This document shows positions 25,576 through 33,602 of a stretch of 64,000 nt of DNA, one piece after another. The notes below the pieces were generated by a model that saw only the letters and a list, made by a program, of their open reading frames with translations, was not told the DNA's origin and made no database searches. Where the stretch lies: the NCBI RefSeq assembly GCF_026229185.1, contig NZ_JAGGJA010000001.1, forward strand, positions 434,001-498,000. The letters are read 5' to 3'. How positions within the stretch are numbered: the first letter of the stretch is position 1; each line of letters begins with the position of its first letter. Origin of the DNA: Fodinibius salsisoli. Its GTDB lineage: Bacteria > Bacteroidota > Rhodothermia > Balneolales > Balneolaceae. A program made the translations under genes and the position numbers.

Positions 25576-26328
25576 TTAAATATTCATATAAATGATATAG
25601 CCGCCCATTACGATCAAGAAGCCGGCAAAGCCTTTTTTAAGCTTTTCGTTAGAAAGCCTCGAGCCCATACTTTTCCCAACAAGGGTTCCCACAGCGCCAA
25701 TGAGGCTAAATATGGTAACCAGGTGCCAGTTGACAGTGAGGTGTAGTTCGGCAAGGACATCCATGTAGCTGAAAAAACCGCTGAAGCTTTTAAGCGTAAT
25801 GATGATAAGGCTGGTGCCTATCGCCAAGTTCATCGGTAGTCCACCCAAAAGTACCAGCGCCGGAACAATTAAAAAGCCGCCCCCCACTCCAACGAGACCT
25901 GTTAAGATGCCAACAGCGACTCCTTCGAGCACAATTTTCCACCATGCATGGGGAGAGATTTCAGTATCAAGGGTCTGCTTGTTATTACGGAGCATCATAA
26001 AAGCAGCTGCTACCATGACGGTTGCAAAAAGCATCAGCTGGAAGGTACCAGAAACATAACCGGCGATGATGGCCCCGGCATATGTCCCGGCCATACCCGG
26101 CAAGCCGAAAAGAATGACACTACGCCAATGTACCTGCTTCTTTAAGGCATAAGGGATAAATCCAGCTAAGCTAATGGCACCTACAATGCCCAGAGATTCA
26201 GCAATGGCCACTTTTTCCTGCTCTCCTGCTAAATAAATAAGCACGGGGACTGTCAAGATAGATCCACCAGATCCCAGCAAGCCAAGCGAAAGACCAACCA
26301 ATAGAGCACCAATCCAAGATAGAATCAT
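25576..26328 (-). CDS. sulfite exporter TauE/SafE family membrane protein
   Basis: This 250-residue protein has about eight membrane helices and the internal glycine-rich repeats of the family: GALLVGLSLGLLGSGGSILTVPVLIYLAG in the first half and VAVGILTGLVGVGGGFLIVPALVLLGG in the second. TauE/SafE proteins export sulfite or sulfoacetate, or move other sulfur anions. It is the last gene of the sulfur operon, 82 bp after the CstB-like gene. Export of sulfite made by the persulfide dioxygenase is a reasonable job for it. Confidence 0.93.
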   Translation of the reverse strand: MILSWIGALLVGLSLGLLGSGGSILTVPVLIYLAGEQEKVAIAESLGIVGAISLAGFIPYALKKQVHWRSVILFGLPGMAGTYAGAIIAGYVSGTFQLMLFATVMVAAAFMMLRNNKQTLDTEISPHAWWKIVLEGVAVGILTGLVGVGGGFLIVPALVLLGGLPMNLAIGTSLIIITLKSFSGFFSYMDVLAELHLTVNWHLVTIFSLIGAVGTLVGKSMGSRLSNEKLKKGFAGFLIVMGGYIIYMNI

Positions 26329-26410
26329 AGCTTTCCACCTCTCAGTTCAGCCCATGATACCCTGGCCTTGCACAGGCGTCTTAACCAGTATGTTCTGCAG
26401 GTTAACATTA

Positions 26411-27802
26411 TTACTGTTTAACCCTTTCCTTCCAATTAGAAAATAGATCGTCTATCCACTTTACCTTAAACCCATGGCGGGCAAGCAGTGCGGTGGCATA
26501 GGAGGCCCGCTGACCACTGCCGCAGTGTACAAGCAGCTCTTTGTCTTTGGGTAAATCATCCAGATGAGCGGCCAGCCGGGTGTGAGCAATATTAAGCGAA
26601 CCGGGCACATGTCCACTGGCGTATTCGGTGGCTTTGCGTACATCCAGCACTTGCACATCATCCCGATGACGCTCTTCTTCCACATCAGCAAAGGTGAGTG
26701 ACTGGGTTTGTTCCAACTCAATATCTGCTCCTTGCAGCTCTTCGGGCGTGCAGTAGCCTTTAATATTATCCAGCCCAACGCGGATTAAATCACGAACGGC
26801 TTCTTCCAGTTTTTCTTCCTCAATAATGAGATATATGTCGCGGTCTGCATCCACATAGGAGCCGGCGATGGTATTGAAGTTGTCATCCAGCGTAGTGAGC
26901 AGAGAGCCGGGTACATGTCCTTCGCTAAAGGTATGCCTATCACGGGCATCGAGTATTTCTCCGTCTTGCTTCATAAGCTGAGCGACACTTACTTTGGCGG
27001 GCTGAGGAAGTGATGCCAGCACGGCCGGACCTTCTTTATTAACTTTTTTCATGTGCCCGAAGTAAAGCGGAGGTTCCGGCTGGCCATCCAAAATGAAGTC
27101 TACAAATTCATTTTCACTGGTTGCAGCGTGGAAAGCAGGGCTGAAGCGCACTTCATAACCCACGGTAGATTCGGGTACGGCACCCAGTGCTTTACCGCAA
27201 GCACTTCCGGATCCGTGGGCGGGCCATACCTGCAGATAATCCGGTAGCTTCTTAAAGTCATCAACGGATTGATAGAGCGTTTTTGCGGCCGGCTTCATCG
27301 CTCCCTTTTGGCCGGCGGCCGTCTCCAGCAGGTCGGGGCGCCCTACATCACCGACAAAAACAAAATCGCCGGTTAGAATACCCATGGGTTCGTCTGTGGC
27401 AGCCCCATCGGTAACTAAGAAGCTGATGGATTCGGGGGTGTGACCGGGCGTATATACAACTTCAAAGCCTATATTTCCGATACTAAAGGTATCCCCATCT
27501 GTAACCAGCCGGTTGGGATAATCGCTGTTTGTAAGCCACTCATATTTCCAGTCTGCATCTCCTTCATCCGAAGCATATACCTTGACACCATCCTCTGCAA
27601 AAGCGCGCAGTCCAGAAATATAGTCGGCATGGATATGCGTATCGGCTGCTGCGGTGATGGTCAGCCCTTCCTCTTTGGCCAGCTCGTAATACTGATCAAT
27701 ATCACGTAAAGGGTCGATCACTATCGCTTCTCCTGTAGCCTGACAGCCAATCAGGTAAGCGTACTGTGCTAATTTGGGATCAAATAGTTGTTTAAAATAC
27801 AT
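26411..27802 (-). CDS. CstB-like persulfide dioxygenase-rhodanese fusion
   Basis: This 463-residue protein has a metallo-beta-lactamase domain (about 1-250; THIHADYISG with His56, His58 and Asp60, then YTPGHTPES and GDFVFVGDVGRPDL) followed by two rhodanese domains. The first (about 265-355) has no active-site Cys; the second (about 370-463) has Cys427 in LLVHCGSGQRAS. This order, MBL then inactive then active rhodanese, is that of S. aureus CstB, which oxidises persulfides to thiosulfate via sulfite. It probably clears sulfane sulfur in the cytoplasm. It lies between two YeeE-type genes and a TauE/SafE gene. Confidence 0.93.
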   Translation of the reverse strand: MYFKQLFDPKLAQYAYLIGCQATGEAIVIDPLRDIDQYYELAKEEGLTITAAADTHIHADYISGLRAFAEDGVKVYASDEGDADWKYEWLTNSDYPNRLVTDGDTFSIGNIGFEVVYTPGHTPESISFLVTDGAATDEPMGILTGDFVFVGDVGRPDLLETAAGQKGAMKPAAKTLYQSVDDFKKLPDYLQVWPAHGSGSACGKALGAVPESTVGYEVRFSPAFHAATSENEFVDFILDGQPEPPLYFGHMKKVNKEGPAVLASLPQPAKVSVAQLMKQDGEILDARDRHTFSEGHVPGSLLTTLDDNFNTIAGSYVDADRDIYLIIEEEKLEEAVRDLIRVGLDNIKGYCTPEELQGADIELEQTQSLTFADVEEERHRDDVQVLDVRKATEYASGHVPGSLNIAHTRLAAHLDDLPKDKELLVHCGSGQRASYATALLARHGFKVKWIDDLFSNWKERVKQ

Positions 27803-27831
27803 TAGAATCTATCGTGGTCTTATTTTCGTTT

Positions 27832-28248
27832 TTAGTGAGGCAAATAGGGTCGTAGCGCTCCATAGACCCAGGTTCCTAAAATAGCTGTTGCAATTGGAAC
27901 TAAGATAATGCCGTATCCGGCACCGGCCAGCGTAAAAAGGGGGCCAGGACAGGCTCCGGTAAGTGCCCAGCCAAACCCAAAGATCGTTCCGCCGACCAGG
28001 TAACGTGTTATCTGTTGAGAATCTTTAGGAGGTATAGAAATGTCATTTCCCTCCTGATCTTTAAGTTGAAATTTATTGATTAACTGAATAGCAATCATCG
28101 CTATTACTATGGCCAATCCGATGATGCCGTACATATGAAAAGCATCAAAGCGAAACATCTCCTGGATTCGAAACCAAGATATCACTTCCGATTTTACGAG
28201 TACAAATCCGAAAAAAACGCCTGATAACAGATATTTAAAATACTTCAT
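27832..28248 (-). CDS. YeeE/YedE-like sulfur transporter half (DUF6691 type)
   Basis: This 138-residue membrane protein has four predicted helices and the motif GWALTGACPGPLFTLAGAG, whose Cys is the sulfur-relay residue in YeeE-type thiosulfate channels. An N-terminal half-domain follows the same pattern as the longer neighbour at 28275. Two such short genes in tandem usually replace the single two-domain YeeE. It lies 26 bp after the first half gene and 29 bp before the CstB-like gene. Confidence 0.9.
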   Translation of the reverse strand: MKYFKYLLSGVFFGFVLVKSEVISWFRIQEMFRFDAFHMYGIIGLAIVIAMIAIQLINKFQLKDQEGNDISIPPKDSQQITRYLVGGTIFGFGWALTGACPGPLFTLAGAGYGIILVPIATAILGTWVYGALRPYLPH

Positions 28249-28274
28249 AGCAATAAAGGGCCTTTATAGTAAAG

Positions 28275-28835
28275 TTAGAGTATCAGTGGATAGATAAAAT
28301 AGGTGATGATCAGTCCCCCGATGAAGAAACCTACAACGGCCAGCAGGGAAGCAAGCTGAAGGTTTGCCAATCCACTAATGGCATGGCCGGAAGTACATCC
28401 ACCCGCATAACGAGCTCCAAAGCCCACAAAAAAGCCACCCACTGCCATCATTATAAAGCCAGGCAAGGTGGACAAACTCTGCCAGTTAAAAAATTCTTCG
28501 GGCATCATCCCGGAAAAATTGGTGATACCTAAGGCTTGCAAATCATTTACCGTCTGCGCTGATAAGGCAATGGGGTCTGGATTGCTGAAAAGCCATCCTC
28601 CCAAGAAGCCACCCAAGACTGTACCGGCAATAAAAACAAGGTTCCACCCTCCGGCTTTTTTCCAGTCGTACTGAAAGAATGTAATATTTCCTGGGAAACA
28701 GGCTGCACAGGTGTGCCGAAGATTGGAGGATACACCAAACTGCTTGCCTCCAACTAATAAAAGTATAGGCACGATAAGCCCAATCATAGGACCCGCTACA
28801 TACCAAGGCCACGGCTGCTGTAAGAAGTCTATCAT
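28275..28835 (-). CDS. YeeE/YedE-family thiosulfate/sulfur transporter half
   Basis: This 186-residue membrane protein has about five helices and the relay motif FGARYAGGCTSGHAISGLANLQ near its end; an additional Cys pair lies in RHTCAACFPGN. YeeE-type channels bring thiosulfate or similar sulfur anions into the cell through stacked Cys residues. It is the first gene of the sulfur operon, and an ACTTGT/ACAAGT palindrome lies 63 bp upstream of its start. It works with the DUF6691-type half gene that follows. Confidence 0.92.
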   Translation of the reverse strand: MIDFLQQPWPWYVAGPMIGLIVPILLLVGGKQFGVSSNLRHTCAACFPGNITFFQYDWKKAGGWNLVFIAGTVLGGFLGGWLFSNPDPIALSAQTVNDLQALGITNFSGMMPEEFFNWQSLSTLPGFIMMAVGGFFVGFGARYAGGCTSGHAISGLANLQLASLLAVVGFFIGGLIITYFIYPLIL

Positions 28836-28897
28836 TTTATATGCACTTAATTAATAACTACATGTTCAACTCTGCTTTAAGATAATAGTATCAACAT

Positions 28898-28915
28898 TAC
28901 TTGTCAATACAAGTA
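28898..28915. promoter_or_regulatory. GntR operator before the sulfur operon
   Basis: TACTTGT (28898-28904) and ACAAGTA (28909-28915) are perfect 7-bp inverted arms around CAAT. The same half-site occurs in the longer palindrome at 28981. It is about 70 bp upstream of the first sulfur gene, fitting repression by the divergent GntR protein. Confidence 0.75.
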
Positions 28916-28980
28916 GATACAAATGAATAATTTTTAATTTATCAGCCCCATAGATAGTGATTATACCAGAAAAACCTTCC

Positions 28981-29004
28981 TTATACTTGTAATTACAAGT
29001 ATAA
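28981..29004. promoter_or_regulatory. 24-bp perfect palindrome, GntR operator
   Basis: A perfect 24-bp palindrome with half-site TTATACTTGTAA reads the same on both strands. Its core ACTTGT/ACAAGT matches the site at 28898. It is centred 57 bp before the gntR start, so autorepression is likely. The two sites are 86 bp apart, centre to centre. Confidence 0.82.
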
Positions 29005-29049
29005 AATTATTATAATAACCCATCAGACAGTTCATGAATAATCCAAATA

Positions 29050-29835
29050 ATGCTGAAAGAAGGAATACCCCGACATACACAAATTAGTCAGTGGCTACGC
29101 CAACAAATTGAAGACCATAAATTTAAAGCTGATGAACAACTGCCCTCAGAGAATGAACTCTGTCAAAAATTTGAGGTGAGCCGTGTAACGGTACGCAAAG
29201 CCTTACAGACACTGGAAAATGAACAGCTTATTTATCGCTCCCAGGGATTGGGTTCATTCGTCAACGATGACCGTCCCCGACAGTCTCTCATTCAACTAAC
29301 TGATTTTGAAGAGGATATGCAGCGGGCAGGGATGGAAGCTTCATCATCGGTTATTACATTTAAGCCGGTACCAGTTGTTGAGCCAATCGCTTCGAAACTA
29401 AATATTGACCCCGACAGTACGGTTGTCCGACTGGATCGGCTTCGTTTAGGCGATGGGCAACCAATCGCTTTTGATATTACATGGCTGCCGATGTTTTACG
29501 GTCAGCTTATTGAAGGGTATGAACTGGACAAAGAAACTATTTACGATATCCTGGAACGTGATTACGAAATCCCAGTCGATAAGGGATATTACCGCATTGA
29601 GGCAGAAAGTGCCGATGCGTACCTGGCAAATCATTTACAAGTAGAAGAGCAGGCGGCCTTGCTGCTGATTGATCGTCTTTCACTGACCGTAGGAGAGAAG
29701 CCAGTCTATTATCAAAAGAGGTATTATCGGAGCGATCGAATTGTCTATGAGTTAATGGCTGAGCGTAATCGGGACTCCAAAGGGGGGGAGGGCAATATGC
29801 CGCTCCGGGAATTTCTGCCGGTCGTTAAAAAGTAG
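29050..29835 (+). CDS. GntR-family (HutC-type) regulator
   Basis: This 261-residue protein has a GntR winged helix (residues 8-72; DEQLPSENELCQKFEVSRVTVRKALQTLENEQ) and a UTRA ligand domain (about 95-240, with FDITWLPMFYGQLIEG and ILERDYEIPVDKGYYRIEAE). The HutC group usually senses small acids, sugars or amino acids. It is divergent from the sulfur operon with two matching ACTTGT palindromes between, so it probably controls persulfide/thiosulfate genes, a task more often done by CsoR/CstR, ArsR-like or sigma-54 regulators. The ligand is unknown. Confidence 0.92.
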   Translation: MLKEGIPRHTQISQWLRQQIEDHKFKADEQLPSENELCQKFEVSRVTVRKALQTLENEQLIYRSQGLGSFVNDDRPRQSLIQLTDFEEDMQRAGMEASSSVITFKPVPVVEPIASKLNIDPDSTVVRLDRLRLGDGQPIAFDITWLPMFYGQLIEGYELDKETIYDILERDYEIPVDKGYYRIEAESADAYLANHLQVEEQAALLLIDRLSLTVGEKPVYYQKRYYRSDRIVYELMAERNRDSKGGEGNMPLREFLPVVKK

Positions 29836-29868
29836 GCTTGTTTCGTATAGAATGAAGCAAATAAAAGT

Positions 29869-29898
29869 AAAAAAGGGCGTGTAAAAACGCCCTTTTTT
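29869..29898. terminator. bidirectional intrinsic terminator
   Basis: AAAAAAGGGCGT pairs perfectly with ACGCCCTTTTTT around a 6-base loop (GTAAAA), giving a 12-bp stem with A/T tails on both sides. It lies between the convergent GntR and baeRF-like genes and can serve both. Confidence 0.9.
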
Positions 29899-29907
29899 AT
29901 GCACTGT

Positions 29908-31047
29908 CTAAGCATATCTAAAAATGGCTGCAATCGGTGCCTTATTGGGCATTTCATCCCGATCCAGGGCATACACCGTACCACTTTGGGTAAGTGTTTT
30001 AATGGCCGCCATATTGATAAGGTCATGCTCTCCATTTTTAGACTGTTTGCTGTGGTGTACCACATCTCGTTCCTGGTCGAACCATCCCCAGCTGTGTTCA
30101 CCGATGGGTACAAAGAGCGACTCGATCTTTCCATAATAAGCCGCTTCCACAATCTGAGTCAAATTGTCTGATTGCTTGTCAGAGCCCGATAGATCAGCAA
30201 ACCGATCCATATCCTTATACATATCTTGCAAGAAGTATGATTTGATGATCTCCCAGCCTTCATCTTTGAGTTCTTCATTACTTTTGGGATCAGGATTCCC
30301 CGAGCTGGTTTGATCCAGCAGTCGGCTGTAGTGACTAACCTTCCGGTATTCAGCTACTGCTTCGGTTATCCCGGCGAGAATAAGTGGGTCGTTTCGTTTG
30401 CGCATAATGGTAGTGACCTCATTTTCTATCGTTTTTAAATAGTTAATGATCACCTCGGTATCGGTATCTTCAGAACCGCCCTGCCCGTGAAAAATGGCTC
30501 TGTTACTGCTACCTTGCCCGGAATGATGCTGCAGGTGCCCTTGGAAAACATCAAACTTTTGAAACTCCTTCAGGCTGACGGGGGCCTCATCAAGGGTGAT
30601 TTCCTCGACCGAACCGCGAGTGCACTTAAGCAAACGGACGTTCTTTTGGCTCAAGGTAAGCATGCAGAACGTGCCCTCCAACGAAATCATAGGGACAAGC
30701 GGTGTAATCAAAAAGTGATCACTGACCATGACCCGTTCTTTAAAGTTGTGGGGAATGCGATAGTAATTGAAGCTCTCATCACTGATAAATAAAGCCAACC
30801 CTTTATCATTGTGCTGCCAAAACATCGGCTGTTCTAATAACTTCCGGGGCTCTGTTAATATCCTGTTAATCCGCTTTTCGGATACCTCCCGCTCTTTAAG
30901 CTGGCTTTCAGCATCACTTAGCAGATTCTTTAATCGGATCGGATCTTGCTGTACCTCTTCACCCATCTTATGGGTAGGTAAAAAAATTGAAATACATATA
31001 TCATATTGTTGCTTGGCAAGGTCGAGGATATTATCACGCGTAATCAT
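29908..31047 (-). CDS. baeRF-like protein (bacterial archaeo-eukaryotic release factor relative)
   Basis: This 379-residue protein follows the pattern of the bacterial baeRF families: an N-terminal SIFLPTHKMGEEVQQDPIRLKNLL, a middle NDKGLALFISDESFNYYRIP, a long central helix region, and the C-terminal eL30-like part with IVEAAYYGKIESLFVPIGEHSWGWFD and NMAAIKTLTQSGTVYALDRDEMPNKAPIAAIFRY. Such proteins resemble eRF1 domains 2/3 and are proposed to act at ribosomes under stress or attack; experimental data are scarce. Which numbered subfamily it is I cannot tell. It is divergent from the Nramp relative. Confidence 0.82.
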   Translation of the reverse strand: MITRDNILDLAKQQYDICISIFLPTHKMGEEVQQDPIRLKNLLSDAESQLKEREVSEKRINRILTEPRKLLEQPMFWQHNDKGLALFISDESFNYYRIPHNFKERVMVSDHFLITPLVPMISLEGTFCMLTLSQKNVRLLKCTRGSVEEITLDEAPVSLKEFQKFDVFQGHLQHHSGQGSSNRAIFHGQGGSEDTDTEVIINYLKTIENEVTTIMRKRNDPLILAGITEAVAEYRKVSHYSRLLDQTSSGNPDPKSNEELKDEGWEIIKSYFLQDMYKDMDRFADLSGSDKQSDNLTQIVEAAYYGKIESLFVPIGEHSWGWFDQERDVVHHSKQSKNGEHDLINMAAIKTLTQSGTVYALDRDEMPNKAPIAAIFRYA

Positions 31048-31216
31048 AGGAACCTCCAGTTATTAGTATTGTTACTTAATCGATAATTAATAAACAATGA
31101 ATCTAAAGACAAGATTCAAATGCATTAATTTTAACCGCCCCTTAACGGGGTTGTATTTATATTGATTATGAAATTTGGTATATAGTTCCATCATAAAATT
31201 TAATGAACGGCTACAG

Positions 31217-32500
31217 ATGGGTAAACAAGGAAAAAAATCAGCAAATATAAACTGGCAGGGAGTAAAACAAAGTTTAGGGCCTGGACTTTTGATGGCTGCC
31301 GCCGCTATCGGGGTGTCCCACCTGGTACAATCAACCCGGGCCGGCGCCACTTATGGCTTTGCCATGATCTGGGCTGTAGCACTGGCTAACATTTTTAAAT
31401 ATCCGTTCCTGGAATATGGCCCCCGCTACGCCATTGCCACCGGCGAAAGTATGATCGAAGGCTATAAACGCCTGGGCAATTGGGCTATCGGTATTTTTGC
31501 GGTATTCACAATTGGTACCATGTTCATTATTCAGGCTGCCGTTACGGTCGTCAGTGCCAGCCTCGCCGTAGAACTGACGGGAATAGCGCTATCCCCGCTT
31601 AGCTGGAGCATCATTTTGTTAGCTATCTGTGTAACATTGCTTATGTCTGGGCAGTATTCGGTGTTGGATGGAGCCATAAAGCTCATCATGGTTGTATTGG
31701 CTGTCTCAACCGTTATTGCCGTTGGGGCCGCCCTTCTTAAAGGCGGTCAACAAACGACCGTCAACTTCTATCCGGATATTTGGGATTTTGCAGGTCTCTC
31801 TTTTCTTATTGCACTGATGGGATGGATGCCCATCCCGATTGACGCCGCTGCCTGGCATTCGCTCTGGTCCTTGGAACGTGAAAAACAGACCCAGTACAAA
31901 CCGAAGCTTAGAGAAAGCCTGCTGGATTTTAATATTGGATATATTGGAGCTGCCTTCTTAGCGCTTTGCTTCCTTATGCTTGGCGCCCTGGTCATGTTTG
32001 GATCCGGGGAAGAGTATGCCAGCAGTGGGGCTGCGTTTTCGGCCCAGCTGATTAGCTTATTTACGGATAATCTGGGCAACTGGTCTTACCCGATTATCAC
32101 CATCTGTGCATTTACAACCATGTTTAGTACCACCCTCACGGTCACGGATGCTTATCCCCGGGTCTGTCGTAGGATCCTTAACGTTACAAGACCGGATTTG
32201 TTAGAGAGCGATGATAACCTCCCGGTCTATCGGTTTCTACTCATTACCATTTCTTTGTTATCGGTTGGCGTGCTTTACTTTTTAGGCGAATATTTTACCC
32301 TGCTCATTGACTTAGCTACGACCATATCTTTTTTAGTTGCTCCCATACTGGCCTACATTAATTATCGTCTGGTCATGGCTGATCACGTGCCTAAATCCTG
32401 CCGACCGGCTCCATGGTTACGGTGGCTCAGCTGGGGTGGACTCATCTTCTTGACTGGTTTTGCCTTATTATACCTTTACTGGCAAATACAGTTTGGGTAA
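31217..32500 (+). CDS. Nramp-superfamily transporter with altered metal-site motifs
   Basis: ATG 31217 gives a 427-residue protein with about 11 helices and the Nramp/APC layout. In helix 1 the canonical DPGN is GVSH (residues 32-35, in AIGVSHLVQSTRAGATYG). In helix 6 the MPHN motif is replaced by MPIPIDAAAWHS (about 204-215). The residues that bind Mn2+ or Fe2+ in classical Nramp are thus absent. It belongs to a divergent branch whose substrate I cannot name. A CCCC/GGGG mini-hairpin (31138-31150) lies in its 5' region; I see no manganese riboswitch. Confidence 0.88.
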   Translation: MGKQGKKSANINWQGVKQSLGPGLLMAAAAIGVSHLVQSTRAGATYGFAMIWAVALANIFKYPFLEYGPRYAIATGESMIEGYKRLGNWAIGIFAVFTIGTMFIIQAAVTVVSASLAVELTGIALSPLSWSIILLAICVTLLMSGQYSVLDGAIKLIMVVLAVSTVIAVGAALLKGGQQTTVNFYPDIWDFAGLSFLIALMGWMPIPIDAAAWHSLWSLEREKQTQYKPKLRESLLDFNIGYIGAAFLALCFLMLGALVMFGSGEEYASSGAAFSAQLISLFTDNLGNWSYPIITICAFTTMFSTTLTVTDAYPRVCRRILNVTRPDLLESDDNLPVYRFLLITISLLSVGVLYFLGEYFTLLIDLATTISFLVAPILAYINYRLVMADHVPKSCRPAPWLRWLSWGGLIFLTGFALLYLYWQIQFG

Positions 32501-32552
32501 CTTGCTTAGCTAAGCAATAGTTGAAGATAAGCGGAATTTATCGTATCACATT

Positions 32553-33095
32553 ATGCCAAAATATATAGCCTTATTACGCGGGATCAATGTCGGCGGCCAC
32601 CGAAAAGTTAAGATGAAAGCCCTTCGGGCACTTTTTGGGTCTATGGGGTTTAAAAATGTAGCCACCTATATTCAGAGCGGAAATGTGGTCTTTGATGCTC
32701 CGAAAACGGAGGTAAATAGATTGAGCAATACCATCAAACAGCAGATTGAGGACCAGTTTGGATATGATGTGCCGGTTATTGTACGAACCGCTGCCAATCT
32801 GGAAAAAGTGTTGAAAAATATGCCCTTTGAAAAACAAGAGGGCTGGAAACGATATATTACCTTTCTTTCTGAGGAACCGGACGAGTCGCATAAACAAAAG
32901 TTGGAGGCCCAATCCAGCAACATTGAGATTTTTAAATTAGGTAATAAAGTGGTCTATGCGCAGGTTGATAAACAAACCAGTGCAAAACCAAAGTTTTCAA
33001 GCAACTTTATCCAACAACAGCTTAACATACCCGCAACTAATCGCAACCTTAGGACGATTAACAAAATTTTGGACTTAGCTTTTGCCGACTCTTAG
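32553..33095 (+). CDS. DUF1697 family protein
   Basis: This 180-residue protein matches the DUF1697 pattern from its first residues: YIALLRGINVGGHRKVKMKALRALFGSMGFKNVATYIQSGNVVFDAP, then the C-terminal KFSSNFIQQQLNIPATNRNLRTINKIL. The family is cytoplasmic, widespread and without a known function. It lies 52 bp after the Nramp-like gene on the same strand and may share its transcript. Confidence 0.93.
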   Translation: MPKYIALLRGINVGGHRKVKMKALRALFGSMGFKNVATYIQSGNVVFDAPKTEVNRLSNTIKQQIEDQFGYDVPVIVRTAANLEKVLKNMPFEKQEGWKRYITFLSEEPDESHKQKLEAQSSNIEIFKLGNKVVYAQVDKQTSAKPKFSSNFIQQQLNIPATNRNLRTINKILDLAFADS

Positions 33096-33355
33096 AAGGC
33101 ACATTCTAAATTTTTTTGAGGAAAGAAAACCAACTGTAATCCTTAACCTTAGAGGGGCAATGCTAAATTTGGCTTCACAACAGTGAACAAAATCCCTCCC
33201 TGTAGTCCTTTCCCGTCAAACAGTTTATAGATCTGAGAAATAAAAGGAGAAAGCTTCCAAATGAAGCAAATCGAAAGAAAAAAGTATTTTATTTGATAAT
33301 TGAAATTAAATGGCCTATCATTAGCGCCTTAACAAAATTGTTGTAGAACAACTTT
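33096..33355. other. gene-free stretch before the mini-ORF
   Basis: No gene is supported here. The DNA is AT-rich, with a GTTGT/ACAAC mini-dyad ending just before ATG 33356. An 11-codon frame with AGGAG in front (ATG near 33260) is too short to call. The promoter of the SusC operon could lie here or in the 70 bp after the hairpin at 33494. Confidence 0.4.
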
Positions 33356-33478
33356 ATGACTTCCAGAAACTATCAAATCAACATGTGTATTATGCCCTTT
33401 GGCATGCTTATGTCTATGTGTAGCATGATGATGACATACACCGGTTGGGATGATAGTGGATCCATGAAAGCAACGTAA
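33356..33478 (+). CDS. candidate 40-codon Met-rich mini-protein or leader peptide
   Basis: ATG 33356 to TAA 33476-33478 encodes 40 residues with ten Met and two Cys; the middle MCIMPFGMLMSMCSMMM is hydrophobic enough for a short membrane helix, and the end is polar (TGWDDSGSMKAT). Sixteen bases after the stop begins a 15-bp terminator-like hairpin, and the SusC gene starts 70 bp beyond that. The layout resembles a leader peptide with attenuator, or a short membrane protein gene. There is no clear ribosome-binding site, so translation is uncertain. Confidence 0.4.
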   Translation: MTSRNYQINMCIMPFGMLMSMCSMMMTYTGWDDSGSMKAT

Positions 33479-33493
33479 CGTTTTAAGAACGTC

Positions 33494-33532
33494 AAAAAAG
33501 CCCACTCATCTCGCAGGTGAGTGGGCTTTTTT
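33494..33532. terminator. strong intrinsic terminator or attenuator before SusC
   Basis: AAAAAAGCCCACTCA pairs perfectly with TGAGTGGGCTTTTTT around a 9-base loop, a 15-bp stem with a T-run. It could end the mini-ORF or DUF1697 transcript, or act as an attenuator inside the SusC leader, because only 70 bp remain to ATG 33603. No competing antiterminator stem is obvious. Confidence 0.88.
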
Positions 33533-33602
33533 ATTGCCCTCTCTCCTGCGAATGTTTGGGACAAACCTTATCACAAACCCAACATCAAATCAGCTTAACA
33601 TA

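Noticed and set aside
31048-31216. Manganese (yybP-ykoY) riboswitch before the Nramp relative
   Set aside because: Only a small CCCC/GGGG hairpin is present; the conserved loops of that riboswitch are missing.
33373-33564. 63-codon minus-strand gene opposite the Met-rich mini-ORF
   Set aside because: It crosses the 15-bp terminator stem and has no supporting motif.
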